This document shows positions 1-9,258 of a stretch of 64,000 bases of DNA, piece by piece. This DNA comes from Maribacter algarum (ex Lu et al. 2025) (nom. illeg.) (GTDB lineage: Bacteria; Bacteroidota; Bacteroidia; Flavobacteriales; Flavobacteriaceae), in contig CANMAW010000005.1 in NCBI GenBank assembly GCA_947495915.1, positions 124,001 through 188,000 on the forward strand, read 5' to 3'. The notes beneath the pieces were generated by a model, which was not told the origin of the DNA, made no database searches, and was given only the letters and a program-made list of their open reading frames with translations. Every line of letters starts with the position of its first letter. Position 1 is the first letter of the stretch. Made by a program: the position numbers and the translations under genes.

Positions 1-2080
1 GATCACTCATTAATAATTCTGCCGGGTTAGGTGGTATTCTTCCTGAATATACAACATCTATAGTATTATGATGTACAAGCATAGGGTTGATAATGTCATT
101 TGAGTTCAATGTATCGTCATAAAGAAACTCGGTAAGACCGGCATCTTTATTTCGACTCGCTTTGGTCATTTTATCAACATTACTCCCTGTAAAAAAGGTG
201 TAAATTTTTGGATTTCGAATATCTGCACCGATCAATAGCACTTTTTTATTAGTACTTGCCAAAATCATTGAAAGGTTTGTAGACAAAAATGTTTTACCTT
301 CTCCTGGCACACTAGACGTAACAAATACAATATTGTTTTTTCCGGTACTTGGTTTCTTAGTACGAATAAGATAATCTAGGTTCGTTCGAATAATTCTTAA
401 AGATTCAGCTAGAACAGAACGATCTTCTTTAATAACTAATTTATCATCTTTACGCGCTAATTTAGGAATCTCACCAAGCACAGGTGTATTCGTTGTAAGT
501 TTCTCTAAACTATGCATATTGTGCACTTTATTATCTAATAGGTCATTAGCATATATTATAGAAAATGGAATAAGAAGACCCAATAAAAAAGATGCCAGAT
601 AAACCACACTTTTTTGTGGTGAAACAGGCAGTCTACTAACACTATATCCTCCATCTATAGTTTTAGATTTTGGAGATTGAGAAGCTACTGCTATTTGCGA
701 CTCTTCTCTTTTAGTTAAAAGATACACATATAACTCTTCAATGGTTTGCTGTTTTCTAGTAATATCTCTTAAGGCTCTTTCATTCTTAGGAGAAGAATAT
801 ATCTTAGAATTAAATCGTGCTCTTTGGCCACTTAAAGAGTTCACTGTTAAACTTAAATTATTAACTGTACCCTTCAAACTAGAAGACAAGCTTCTTTTTA
901 AATTATCAAGTTGCTGGTCTATATTAACAATAATTGGATTTTTTTCATTAGAACTTTCTAAAAGCCTTCTTCTTTCTGAAACCAATTGATTGTACTGTGC
1001 CGTGGTGCTTGCAATTGCAGCGCCCCCAATGTTGGCTGGTAAAACATCATACCCCTTTTGATTCTCAATTATACTACTCATTTGAGCAGCCATATTAAGC
1101 TCATTCTCGGCGGCAGATAGTCTTTGCTGCGCATCAACACTAGCACTTAAGTTAATATTTGTTTCTACAGGAATATCAGTAACCCCTTGTTCTGTTTTAA
1201 AATTCTCTGCGGTTTGATCAACATTCGAAAGGTTACCCGAAATTTCTACAATACGATCATTAATAAACTTAGAAGTACGATCTGCTATAATTTGTTTGTC
1301 TTCAATAGCATTTTCGTTGTACACTCGAACTAACGTATTTACTATATCTATTGCTTTTTGCTTAATAGGATCTTCTAAACGAATATCTATAATATTCGAT
1401 TTTTCATCTGTATTACTAATTGTAATTTTCTCTTTATACCCTAAGGCTATAACATCTATAGGTCTTAATGAAACTTTTAATTTCTTACCTTTAAATCTAT
1501 TAAAACTAATAAGGTTCGGCGTTATAACAATATCACCTATAGGTGTGGTTATATTTTTACCATAGGAATACACTTTTACAGGCTTATCCTCTTCTTCACT
1601 ATACCCAAAAGTAGTAGAAGATGAAAGTGTAAGATAAAAATCGAAATTTGCATTATTTATAGTAGAATCTGCAGCGATAAAATTAAGGTTAATAGGCGGA
1701 TTGACATAAAGCTCTGTACTAATAACATTACCAATAACTTGAATTTGAGAATTCAATTTTAGCTCTTTCACAACATCTATAAAGTTAGATCGAGAACCAA
1801 TTAATTCAATCTCATCAATTACCTTGTTTTTAATTCCACCAAAAACGTCTAAATCAGAAAAAGCCCCTAAACCTGCACTAGAGTTTTCATCTTCTAAAAT
1901 TTGTATTTTGGCAGCAGCAGCATATTGAGGACTAGCATATCTGATGTAAACAACAGCCAATAACAGCATTACAATTACTGAAATCACAAACCATTTCCAA
2001 TGCTTGGTATATCTTGTAATGATCTCATTTAAATCGATGCTACCATCAGATTCAGTAGGGTTTTGAGGAGTAAGATTCAT
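1..2080 (-). CDS. Wzc-type polysaccharide co-polymerase / BY-kinase (3' end outside window)
   Basis: This inner-membrane tyrosine autokinase would control chain length and export together with the Wza-like lipoprotein encoded just upstream. The reading frame starts at the ATG at 2080 and runs off the left edge, so about 693 residues are visible. In order I see an N-terminal membrane segment (about residues 30-50, near WFVISVIVMLLLAVVYI), a Wzz-like periplasmic region, a long coiled-coil stretch rich in Gln/Asn/Glu, a second membrane segment (about 495-515) and a cytoplasmic kinase domain. Walker A reads SSVPGEGKT with Lys596, and the Walker A' motif reads LLIGADIRNP. The tyrosine-rich C-terminal tail would lie outside the window. 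It is the last visible gene of a four-gene minus-strand run starting at 5980 and lies 19 bp after the wza-like gene. Confidence 0.93.
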   Translation of the reverse strand, partial: MNLTPQNPTESDGSIDLNEIITRYTKHWKWFVISVIVMLLLAVVYIRYASPQYAAAAKIQILEDENSSAGLGAFSDLDVFGGIKNKVIDEIELIGSRSNFIDVVKELKLNSQIQVIGNVISTELYVNPPINLNFIAADSTINNANFDFYLTLSSSTTFGYSEEEDKPVKVYSYGKNITTPIGDIVITPNLISFNRFKGKKLKVSLRPIDVIALGYKEKITISNTDEKSNIIDIRLEDPIKQKAIDIVNTLVRVYNENAIEDKQIIADRTSKFINDRIVEISGNLSNVDQTAENFKTEQGVTDIPVETNINLSASVDAQQRLSAAENELNMAAQMSSIIENQKGYDVLPANIGGAAIASTTAQYNQLVSERRRLLESSNEKNPIIVNIDQQLDNLKRSLSSSLKGTVNNLSLTVNSLSGQRARFNSKIYSSPKNERALRDITRKQQTIEELYVYLLTKREESQIAVASQSPKSKTIDGGYSVSRLPVSPQKSVVYLASFLLGLLIPFSIIYANDLLDNKVHNMHSLEKLTTNTPVLGEIPKLARKDDKLVIKEDRSVLAESLRIIRTNLDYLIRTKKPSTGKNNIVFVTSSVPGEGKTFLSTNLSMILASTNKKVLLIGADIRNPKIYTFFTGSNVDKMTKASRNKDAGLTEFLYDDTLNSNDIINPMLVHHNTIDVVYSGRIPPNPAELLMSD

Positions 2081-2099
2081 GTTTAGTTTTACCTTTTAA

Positions 2100-2879
2100 T
2101 TAATTTCTAGTAAGAAATAATACGGTGGAAGTTATTAAAACTGAAGCAATTGAAATTGCTATTGTTGCTCTATTATCTAAACTAGAAGATGTAATTGCAG
2201 ATTGGTTTGGCTCTACATATACTACATCATTTTGAGTTAAATAATAAACCGGTGAGCTCATTGCTTCCTTCTTAGTCAAGTCAACTCGAGTGTATACTTT
2301 AGTACCATCAAAGTCTCTAATAACCATTACATTTTCACGCACCCCTTTAACTGTTAGATCTCCTGCATAACCTAAAGCCTCTAAAATTGTGATTCGCTCT
2401 CCGCTGATTGGATAGGTGCCAGGTCGATTTACCTCACCTAATATGGTAACAGTAAAGTTTTTTAATCTAATATTAATAATAGGATCTTTTAAGTAATCGC
2501 TAAGTCGTTCTCTAAGTAATACCCTAACTTCCTCGGAAGACAGGCCAGATATTTTCACTTTGCCAACTACAGGAAAATCAATTTCACCTGCCTTATCAAT
2601 TAAATAGTCTACTTGTTCAGGACTAATACCGCCCTCAGATGCACCTCTAAAAAGATTAAAAGGAGCACTTGCCTCATTATTTAATGTTGAAACATGAATA
2701 CTTACCAAATCATCAACTTTGAACTTTGGTGTAAAGCTATTTTTATCAACAATAGTTTCAAATGAACCTGTGTTTTGAAAATAAACGACTTCTTTTTTAG
2801 AAGCACAGGAAGTTAGAAAAAGTGTTGATATTGATAAAACAATTAGAATTAATTTGAAAGGGCTTTTCATTTTTTGCAT
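2100..2879 (-). CDS. Wza-type outer-membrane polysaccharide export lipoprotein
   Basis: It would form the outer-membrane export channel for the polymer and work with the adjacent Wzc-like kinase. The protein begins with a lipoprotein signal ending in FLTSC (Cys25 from the chosen start). A polysaccharide-export domain follows (about 40-135, including VDDLVSIHV and PVVGKVKISGLSSEEV), then an SLBB domain with ILGEVNRPGTYPI, and a C-terminal hydrophobic segment (SIASVLITSTVLFL). The frame is open to a TTG at 2900, but I chose the ATG at 2879 because an AGGAAA lies 11 nt before it; an ATG three codons further in is also possible. Length is about 259 residues, short like other Bacteroidota members. 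Only about 33 bp separate it from the dehydratase gene upstream, which fits an operon. Confidence 0.92.
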   Translation of the reverse strand: MQKMKSPFKLILIVLSISTLFLTSCASKKEVVYFQNTGSFETIVDKNSFTPKFKVDDLVSIHVSTLNNEASAPFNLFRGASEGGISPEQVDYLIDKAGEIDFPVVGKVKISGLSSEEVRVLLRERLSDYLKDPIINIRLKNFTVTILGEVNRPGTYPISGERITILEALGYAGDLTVKGVRENVMVIRDFDGTKVYTRVDLTKKEAMSSPVYYLTQNDVVYVEPNQSAITSSSLDNRATIAISIASVLITSTVLFLTRN

Positions 2880-2912
2880 AATCACTGAAATTTCCTGCAA
2901 TATTAGTAAAAA

Positions 2913-4853
2913 TTATGATTGAAATATTTTCTTGTCTTTTTTAAGGTCTCCATTTGATTTCTCTTCTGTGCTCTCATCGAGCTTGCAGAACTCAGAGTTA
3001 TTGGAAACATATTCAGGAACTATTTCCTTCATAAGTGCCATAGTATTACTGTTGAAAAACATGTTTGAAACACATAACTCATCAATTTTAGACTTTACCA
3101 AAGCATAATTCAACTCTCTAACTTTACCAATTAAAATCTTTTTATGATAAGTTGGTAAAGTATTTTCTCCATTAGCTAAAAGTTCTTCATATAGCTTTTC
3201 ACCAGGTCTAAGTCCGGTAATTTTAATATCTATATCCTCAGGATATTTCAATCCTGACAATTTGATCATGTTTTTAGCAAGGTCAAAAATCTTGACTGAT
3301 TTACCCATATCAAATATGAATATTTCGCCCCCTTCACCCATAACAGCTGCCTCTAAAACCAACTGTGAAGCCTCAGGAATAGTCATGAAATATCTTGTTA
3401 TATCTTTATGCGTTACCGTTAAAGGACCACCTTTTTCAATTTGTTTTCTAAATAATGGAATTACTGACCCGTTTGAGCCTAAAACATTACCAAATCTAGT
3501 GGTGATAAATTTGGTTTTGTTTTCTTGTTGAACACTACTTATATACATTTCTGCAATTCGCTTTGTAGCTCCCATTACATTTGTAGGGTTAACTGCCTTA
3601 TCAGTGGAAACAAACACAAATTTATTTACGTTGTGATTCATTGATAAATCAACTATTGTTTTGGTACCAGCGATATTAATTTTTATGGCCTCATAATAAT
3701 TATATTCCATTAAAGGAACATGCTTATAGGCAGCAGCATGAAATACCATCGTTGGTTTATGCTCTTGAAAATAGGTATTCATTCTATTTTTATCACGAAT
3801 ATCACCTACAATTGGAATAAAATTATGAAAACCATTTTGCTTTAATTCTTGCTGAAGATCATAAAGTGCTGATTCAGCTTGATCGATAATTATTAAAGAT
3901 TTGTAATCATAGTTTGCAATTTGACGTACAATTTCACTCCCTATCGATCCAGCACCACCCGTAACTAGAATAGTTTGGTTCTTTAATTGTTCTGAAACCT
4001 TAGATTTTTTAATATCAATAGGAACTCTATCTAATAAATCTTCAATCTGAACTTGTTTAATCTGAGACGCTTTAAGCTCACCATTAATCCAACTTTGAAC
4101 TGGTGGAACAATTTTCACCTTTACAGGATATTCTACCAAACTTTCAACCAATTCTCTTAATCGCTCACTATCAACATTATTTATAGAAACGATAATCTCA
4201 CCAATTTCTTTAGAGCTCAAGAAGTACTCAGAAAGCACTTCTCTGTTTAAAACCATCACACCGTTAATGATCTTTCCAATTTTCTTAGGGTCATCATCTA
4301 GATACGCTACTACACGCGAATTACTGCTTGTTTGATTGGTAATAGCATTGTAAGTTAAAATACCAGACTCCCCTGCTCCATATATTAATACGTTTTTGGT
4401 TACTTTAAACTTTTTTACAAGGTTAAAAAACATAGTTTTGAAAACGTATCTTGCAGAGATCAAGGCCATGAAAGCCAGCAAACTATGAATAATAACTATA
4501 CCTCTTGGAATAGTAAAATTATCTATAAACCCATATTGCTCATTTACTATGACTAGAAAAATTGCTAAAATACTAGCTAAACAAACCGCATTGAAAATTT
4601 TATAGACATCTCGAACACCAGTATGCCTAACTACACCTTTATATGATCCTGTATATATAAATGCAAGTGTAGCTACAAACACCACTATGGGTAACTGCAC
4701 AAAGAGATCTTCTCCTTTAAAATTTAGCGTAAGGTTGAAACGAATAATATATGCTAATACAAAAGATACTGCAGTCAAAAATACATCAATGGCTAATACC
4801 AACCACTTAGATGCATATCTATGAGCATTACTTACAAGATAATTTTTTATCAT
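2913..4853 (-). CDS. Membrane-bound UDP-GlcNAc 4,6-dehydratase (PglF/WbpM/CapD family)
   Basis: Family members convert UDP-GlcNAc to UDP-4-keto-6-deoxy-GlcNAc at the inner membrane. The 646-residue protein has four N-terminal membrane segments (about 18-38, 53-68, 86-103, 118-135). A CoA-binding-like Rossmann domain follows (YGAGESG, 158-164), then the catalytic extended-SDR domain with TGGAGSIG at 298-305, STDK at 416-419, and Met427 with Lys431. The Met in place of the usual catalytic Tyr is characteristic of this family. The start codon overlaps the stop of the aminotransferase gene (TAATG, one base shared), so the two are probably translationally coupled. Together they predict a 4-amino-4,6-dideoxy sugar nucleotide. 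The last 30 residues are polar and lysine-rich. Confidence 0.94.
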   Translation of the reverse strand: MIKNYLVSNAHRYASKWLVLAIDVFLTAVSFVLAYIIRFNLTLNFKGEDLFVQLPIVVFVATLAFIYTGSYKGVVRHTGVRDVYKIFNAVCLASILAIFLVIVNEQYGFIDNFTIPRGIVIIHSLLAFMALISARYVFKTMFFNLVKKFKVTKNVLIYGAGESGILTYNAITNQTSSNSRVVAYLDDDPKKIGKIINGVMVLNREVLSEYFLSSKEIGEIIVSINNVDSERLRELVESLVEYPVKVKIVPPVQSWINGELKASQIKQVQIEDLLDRVPIDIKKSKVSEQLKNQTILVTGGAGSIGSEIVRQIANYDYKSLIIIDQAESALYDLQQELKQNGFHNFIPIVGDIRDKNRMNTYFQEHKPTMVFHAAAYKHVPLMEYNYYEAIKINIAGTKTIVDLSMNHNVNKFVFVSTDKAVNPTNVMGATKRIAEMYISSVQQENKTKFITTRFGNVLGSNGSVIPLFRKQIEKGGPLTVTHKDITRYFMTIPEASQLVLEAAVMGEGGEIFIFDMGKSVKIFDLAKNMIKLSGLKYPEDIDIKITGLRPGEKLYEELLANGENTLPTYHKKILIGKVRELNYALVKSKIDELCVSNMFFNSNTMALMKEIVPEYVSNNSEFCKLDESTEEKSNGDLKKDKKIFQS

Positions 4854-5980
4854 TAGGAAAGTTCTTTTAAGATGATAGAAACAATTCTTTCTAAATCTTG
4901 ATTAGTCAAATTAGATCCACTAGGTAAACATAGGCCACGCTCGAAAAGTTCTTCAGAGGTGCCGTCAGAGTAATTTGGCTCGTTTTTAAAAATAGGCTGT
5001 AAATGCATTGGTTTCCATATCGGTCTAGATTCAATATCTTCCTGTGAAAGTGCATAACGAATTCTTTCGCGCATTTCGTATGAAGGAGTTAAAATACAAC
5101 TTAACCATCTATTAGAAAAGTAACCTTCAGGCTCATTTAAAAACTCTAATTGTTCTAAATGACTTAATTTATCTTTATAAAATTGAAAATTAGACCTTCT
5201 GGCAGCTACCCTATCGTTTAAAACTTCCATTTGCCCTCTGCCAATTCCGGCCAAAACATTACTCATTCTATAATTGTAACCAACATGAGAATGCTGATAA
5301 TGTGGAGCGTCATCTCTTGCTTGTGTAGCAAGAAAAACTGCCTTTTTCTTAAAATCTACATTTTTTGAAACAAGTGCTCCACCACCTGAGGTGGTTATTA
5401 TTTTATTTCCATTAAAAGATAATATTCCAATGTCTCCAAAACTTGCGCAATTCACATCGTTCACACTACTACCTAAGGCTTCCGCACTATCTTCAACTAC
5501 CGGGATTTCGTATTTTGTAGCTATAGCGGTAATCTCTGCTACATTATAAGGCATTCCATACAAATGAACTGCAACAATCGCCTTTGGCTTTTTACCTAAT
5601 GCAATTCTATCTAATATAGCTTTCTCCATTAATTTTGGTGAAATATTCCAGGTTTCTTTTTCACTATCAACAAATACGGGAGTGGCTCCCAAATACTTAA
5701 TAGGATTTGCAGATGCCGAAAATGTAAGACTCTGACAAATTACTTCGTCTCCCTTTCCTACTCCTAATATCTCTAAAGCTAAATGTATTGCACCTGTTCC
5801 TGAGCTCAAAGCCGCAACATGCACGTCATTATTAATAAACTGTTGAATTGCTTCTTCAAACTGATTTACATTAGGGCCAAGTGGAGCTATCCAGTTAGTT
5901 CTAAATGCTTCATCCACATATTTCTGTTCGTTGGTTCCCATGTGGGGTGAGGAAAGCCAAATTTTTGTTTGTGTCTCCAC
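4853..5980 (-). CDS. PLP-dependent sugar 4-aminotransferase (DegT/DnrJ/EryC1/StrS; PglE-like)
   Basis: It is expected to transaminate the 4-keto sugar made by the neighbouring dehydratase, giving UDP-4-amino-4,6-dideoxy-GlcNAc. The N-terminus contains IWLSSPHMGTNEQKYVDEAF, typical of the PglE-like branch. The PLP-binding Lys is Lys193 in SFNGNKIITTSGGG, and Asp164 in VEDSAEALG would contact the PLP ring nitrogen. The start is a GTG at 5980 directly after an in-frame stop (TAA GTG), so no longer protein is possible, and the conserved N-terminus begins right there. It is the first gene of the minus-strand operon 5980 to 1. No PglD-type acetyltransferase gene adjoins it, so the final substituent on the 4-amino group is unknown. 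Confidence 0.93.
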   Translation of the reverse strand: METQTKIWLSSPHMGTNEQKYVDEAFRTNWIAPLGPNVNQFEEAIQQFINNDVHVAALSSGTGAIHLALEILGVGKGDEVICQSLTFSASANPIKYLGATPVFVDSEKETWNISPKLMEKAILDRIALGKKPKAIVAVHLYGMPYNVAEITAIATKYEIPVVEDSAEALGSSVNDVNCASFGDIGILSFNGNKIITTSGGGALVSKNVDFKKKAVFLATQARDDAPHYQHSHVGYNYRMSNVLAGIGRGQMEVLNDRVAARRSNFQFYKDKLSHLEQLEFLNEPEGYFSNRWLSCILTPSYEMRERIRYALSQEDIESRPIWKPMHLQPIFKNEPNYSDGTSEELFERGLCLPSGSNLTNQDLERIVSIILKELS

Positions 5981-6012
5981 TTAAAAATGTTTAGTTAAGT
6001 TCATTCAGGAAT

Positions 6013-6020
6013 CAAAAATA
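6013..6020 (-). promoter_or_regulatory. Candidate -7 element for the minus-strand export operon
   Basis: Read on the minus strand this is TATTTTTG, a full match to the flavobacterial -7 consensus TANNTTTG, 32 bp before the GTG start at 5980. I found no TTG at the expected upstream spacing, so the call rests on the -7 match and position. Confidence 0.45.
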
Positions 6021-6216
6021 ACTATAGTATTTTAGTTTACATTTTTATTTCGACTAATCTTTACTATTTATCGGTTAAGCGATTATTTGAATATCACTAG
6101 TTTAAGTTAATTCAAATACAATTATTTAAGTCCTATTAAACGATAAACGCACCAAACAGAAAATTAGTCCTTTTAATCGACAATATTTATATTATTGCGG
6201 AGTTATTTTGTAATCT

Positions 6217-6250
6217 TTGCAGCTTTTAAAGTGAGAATAAGATAAATTTG
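6217..6250 (+). promoter_or_regulatory. Candidate promoter for ugd
   Basis: A TTG at 6217-6219 and TAAATTTG at 6243-6250 are separated by 23 nt, fitting the flavobacterial consensus TTG-N17-23-TANNTTTG. Transcription would start near 6257, about 90 nt before the ATG at 6345. Confidence 0.5.
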
Positions 6251-6344
6251 ACATTCTAGATATATTTCTTTTTTAAATGATAAAGAAGAGTAAAATGTAT
6301 AGATGCAAATAATAACAAAATTGAATAAAACCTAAATTCTACAA

Positions 6345-7739
6345 ATGAAAATTTCAAAAATCTGTTGTATCGGAGCCGGTTATGTTGGTGGACCTACCAT
6401 GTCTGTTATTGCAAGTCAATGTCCCGAAATTAAAGTTACGGTAGTTGATATAAGCCAAGAGAGAATTGCAGCATGGAATGATGCTGATTTAGATAAACTA
6501 CCAGTGTATGAACCTGGCTTAAAGGAATTGGTAGCAGAAACTAGAGGAAAAAACTTATTTTTTTCTAATGACATTGATACAGCAATCGATGAGGCGGAGA
6601 TAATTTTCATTTCCGTTAACACCCCTACCAAAACTTATGGTAAAGGCAAAGGACAAGCAGCTGACTTAAAAAACATAGAATTATGCGCTAGAAACATTGC
6701 TAAAGTTGCCAAAACAAACAAAATAGTTGTTGAAAAATCAACCTTGCCCGTTCGAACCGCAAGTGCAATAAAGAGCATTTTAGATAATACCGGTAATGGT
6801 GTAGATTTCGAAATACTTTCAAATCCTGAATTTTTAGCAGAAGGAACAGCCGTTGACGACCTGCTAAACGCTGACAGGGTGCTCATTGGTGGTGCTGAAA
6901 CAGAAGAAGGACAAAAAGCTAAAGATGCTTTAAGTAGTATTTACGAACATTGGCTACCCAAAGAAAGGGTTTTACAAACTAATGTTTGGTCATCAGAACT
7001 TTCAAAATTGGTTGCCAATGCTTTTTTAGCTCAAAGAGTTTCTTCTATTAATTCAATTTCAGCGTTATGTGAAAAAACCGATGCAAATGTCGCAGAAGTT
7101 TCTCGTGCTATTGGTTTTGATAGTAGAATAGGTTCTAAATTTTTAAACTCTTCAGTAGGTTTTGGTGGATCATGTTTCCAGAAAGACATCTTGAATCTAG
7201 TTTATATCGCACAAAGTTATGGATTGCAAGAAGTAGCCGATTATTGGGAGCAAGTCATTATCATGAACGATTATCAGAAAAGAAGATTTGCTGAAAATAT
7301 TGTAACAACCCTATACAATACGGTATCTGGCAAGAAAATTGTTTTCTACGGATGGGCGTTTAAGAAAGACACTAACGATACTAGAGAATCTGCTGCTATA
7401 TATGTAGCAGATGCCTTACTTGATGAAAAGGCAGAAATTGTAATTTATGATCCTAAAGTACCTGAAAAGCAAGTTTACGCAGATTTAGACTATCTTGGTA
7501 CCAGATCTCCGGAAGAAAACCGAAGATTACTCAAAGTTGTTAACGACCCAATGGAGGCAGCTGAACAGGCCCATGCCATTGCTATACTTACCGAATGGGA
7601 TGAGTTTAAATCATATGATTGGAAATCCATCTATGAAAAAATGCTAAAACCTGCATTTGTATTTGATGGAAGAAGATTGCTTGATGCAGCGACAATGAGT
7701 AAAATTGGATTTGAATTTTATAAAATAGGACAGTCATGA
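6345..7739 (+). CDS. ugd: UDP-glucose 6-dehydrogenase (long, eukaryote-like form)
   Basis: It oxidises UDP-glucose to UDP-glucuronate with two NAD+, supplying the acidic sugar and the substrate for the epimerase encoded next. The 464-residue protein opens with a Rossmann motif (GAGYVGGPT, 10-18). It has the catalytic Lys221 in [15 protein letters not shown] and the nucleophile Cys277 in FGGSCFQKD. The GGPT motif, the length and the ELSKL / FGGSCFQKD blocks resemble the longer animal-type UGDH rather than the roughly 390-430-residue bacterial forms. Its TGA overlaps the next ATG by four bases (ATGA), indicating coupled translation. Confidence 0.95.
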   Translation: MKISKICCIGAGYVGGPTMSVIASQCPEIKVTVVDISQERIAAWNDADLDKLPVYEPGLKELVAETRGKNLFFSNDIDTAIDEAEIIFISVNTPTKTYGKGKGQAADLKNIELCARNIAKVAKTNKIVVEKSTLPVRTASAIKSILDNTGNGVDFEILSNPEFLAEGTAVDDLLNADRVLIGGAETEEGQKAKDALSSIYEHWLPKERVLQTNVWSSELSKLVANAFLAQRVSSINSISALCEKTDANVAEVSRAIGFDSRIGSKFLNSSVGFGGSCFQKDILNLVYIAQSYGLQEVADYWEQVIIMNDYQKRRFAENIVTTLYNTVSGKKIVFYGWAFKKDTNDTRESAAIYVADALLDEKAEIVIYDPKVPEKQVYADLDYLGTRSPEENRRLLKVVNDPMEAAEQAHAIAILTEWDEFKSYDWKSIYEKMLKPAFVFDGRRLLDAATMSKIGFEFYKIGQS

Positions 7740-8800
7740 AAATATTGGTGACCGGTGCTGCAGGGTTTATTGGTTACCATGTTTGCAAACTTCTTTTAAA
7801 ACATAATTTCACCGTAATTGGCATTGATAATATTAATGACTATTACGACCCCTATTTAAAGTATAGTCGATTAAAACAATTAGGAATAGACAAGAAGGAT
7901 GCTGAGTTATATTTTGTAAAATCTCAGGGTTCTGAATATGGAAACCAATTTTCTTTCTATAGAATGAATCTTGAAGATCGTGACGGTTTACCAAGACTAT
8001 TCAAAAGTGAAAAATTTGATATCGTATGCAATTTAGCTGCACAAGCTGGTGTAAGATATAGCCTAGAAGAGCCCAATGTGTATGTTGATAGCAACGTAGT
8101 AGGTTTTCTAAATATTCTTGAATGTTGTAGACATAATAATATTAAGCATTTAGTATACGCTAGTAGTTCTAGCGTATACGGTGCTAATAAAAAAATTCCG
8201 TTTTCTGTTAAAGACAACGTAGACCATCCGATTAGTTTGTACGCCGCCACTAAAAAGAGCAACGAATTAATGGCTTACACTTATAGTCATTTATTTCAAT
8301 TTCCTACTACTGGATTGCGATTTTTTACAGTTTATGGACCATGGGGAAGACCTGATATGGCTCCATTTTTATTTACTGATGCTATAGCAAATAACAGGCC
8401 TATTAAAGTTTTTAATCATGGTAAAATGGAAAGAGATTTTACATACGTCAGTGATATTGCAGAAGGTGTATTTCGAGTCATAAATGGAAAATTAAATCAA
8501 AGAGTAAAAAACAAAGAATTTTATAAACTTTATAATATTGGAAATAATAGTTCTATAAAATTACTTGATTTCATCAATGAAATTGAATTAAACCTTGGCC
8601 TTAAAGCAAATAAAAAAATGTTACCCATTCAACCTGGTGATGTCGAAAAAACATGGGCAAATATTGACGAGCTAATTGAAGATTATAATTATGGGCCAGA
8701 GATTGGCTTTAAAGAAGGTGTAAAAAAATATGTAAGTTGGTACCAAACCTTCTACGGTGCATCATCAGACAATAAAACTTCGCAACACTTGGTAAAATAA
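7736..8800 (+). CDS. UDP-glucuronate 4-epimerase-like NAD-dependent epimerase
   Basis: The likely reaction is UDP-GlcA to UDP-GalA, using the product of the overlapping ugd gene. The extended-SDR fold is clear: TGAAGFIG at 6-13, ASSSSVYG at 142-149, and the catalytic pair Tyr169/Lys173 in YAATKK. The early [16 protein letters not shown] and later [14 protein letters not shown] are the blocks that distinguish uronate epimerases of this family from GalE. The 354-residue length is normal, with a polar tail ([14 protein letters not shown]). A decayed second copy of its 3' third lies at 11565-11714, beyond gmd and fcl. Confidence 0.9.
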   Translation: MKILVTGAAGFIGYHVCKLLLKHNFTVIGIDNINDYYDPYLKYSRLKQLGIDKKDAELYFVKSQGSEYGNQFSFYRMNLEDRDGLPRLFKSEKFDIVCNLAAQAGVRYSLEEPNVYVDSNVVGFLNILECCRHNNIKHLVYASSSSVYGANKKIPFSVKDNVDHPISLYAATKKSNELMAYTYSHLFQFPTTGLRFFTVYGPWGRPDMAPFLFTDAIANNRPIKVFNHGKMERDFTYVSDIAEGVFRVINGKLNQRVKNKEFYKLYNIGNNSSIKLLDFINEIELNLGLKANKKMLPIQPGDVEKTWANIDELIEDYNYGPEIGFKEGVKKYVSWYQTFYGASSDNKTSQHLVK

Positions 8801-8810
8801 CTTGTTATAT

Positions 8811-8945
8811 TTACTAAGATTATAAACGTCTACCACCAACCCAATTAAATTTCACCGAAATTTTTGGTTATACATCTAGCTTTTAACAAATAATGCTCAA
8901 CATTGGAGGCGGGGGACTAGTTTTTCACTTTATTTGTAGCTTAAT
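8811..8945 (+). repeat. Direct repeat copy A (left of gmd-fcl)
   Basis: This 135-bp segment matches 11787-11922 in the same orientation at roughly 85% identity by eye. The core 8845-8889 equals 11821-11865 over 45 bp without a mismatch. The homology also extends leftwards in patches into the 3' end of the epimerase gene, matching the remnant at 11565-11714. The two copies bracket gmd and fcl. Confidence 0.9.
8903..8936 (+). promoter_or_regulatory. Candidate promoter inside repeat copy A
   Basis: TTG at 8903-8905 and TTTATTTG at 8929-8936 (one mismatch to TANNTTTG) are 23 nt apart. Exactly the same arrangement is conserved in copy B although the spacer sequence has diverged, which supports function. 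It would transcribe toward gmd. Confidence 0.5.
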
Positions 8946-9258
8946 TAATCAATACATATAAATCAGTTAACAATAGTTATTATTGATATTTATGTCTCAT
9001 TAATTTGTTGTGAAATCTATTTTTGTTGACAACAACCAGTTTAAAAAGAATTGAAGATTACTAACCCAGTATATAACAACATTAAAAAAGTGTTATCATT
9101 CTACCCACGCTTAAAACTTTTCTCTGTAACCTCAGTAGTTTTTCGCCGCAATATTGGAACTTTGTTGTTTTTAGCATTCTGCAATAAATTGCTCATTAAA
9201 GTTCCCAATCACCTTTTAACTAAATAATTAAAAATAAAATAACTAATCATTATCAAAC

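Larger units (their letters stand above)
5981..6344. promoter_or_regulatory. Divergent intergenic region between the export operon and ugd
   Basis: This 364-bp AT-rich gap separates the minus-strand operon starting at 5980 from the plus-strand ugd gene at 6345, so it must carry promoters for both directions. One candidate for each strand is listed separately. I see no open frame, terminator or RNA gene in it. Confidence 0.7.
8801..9258 (+). other. 458-bp gap before gmd: repeat copy A, then a 313-bp unique leader
   Basis: The first part (8811-8945) is copy A of a direct repeat whose partner lies at 11787-11922. The rest, 8946-9258, has no counterpart after copy B, where the next gene starts about 42 bp later. 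It contains an 11-bp palindrome TGTTGACAACA at 9024-9034 but no open frame, RNA gene or terminator that I recognise. If the promoter in copy A drives gmd, the untranslated leader is about 315 nt; a second promoter here is equally possible. Confidence 0.6.

Noticed and set aside
6042-6074. A possible further pair of 21-bp-spaced sites upstream of ugd (TTTTTATTTCGA and ACTATTTATCGG).
   Set aside because: Only 6 and 7 of 12 positions match the consensus, and the sequence is very AT-rich, so chance is a sufficient explanation.
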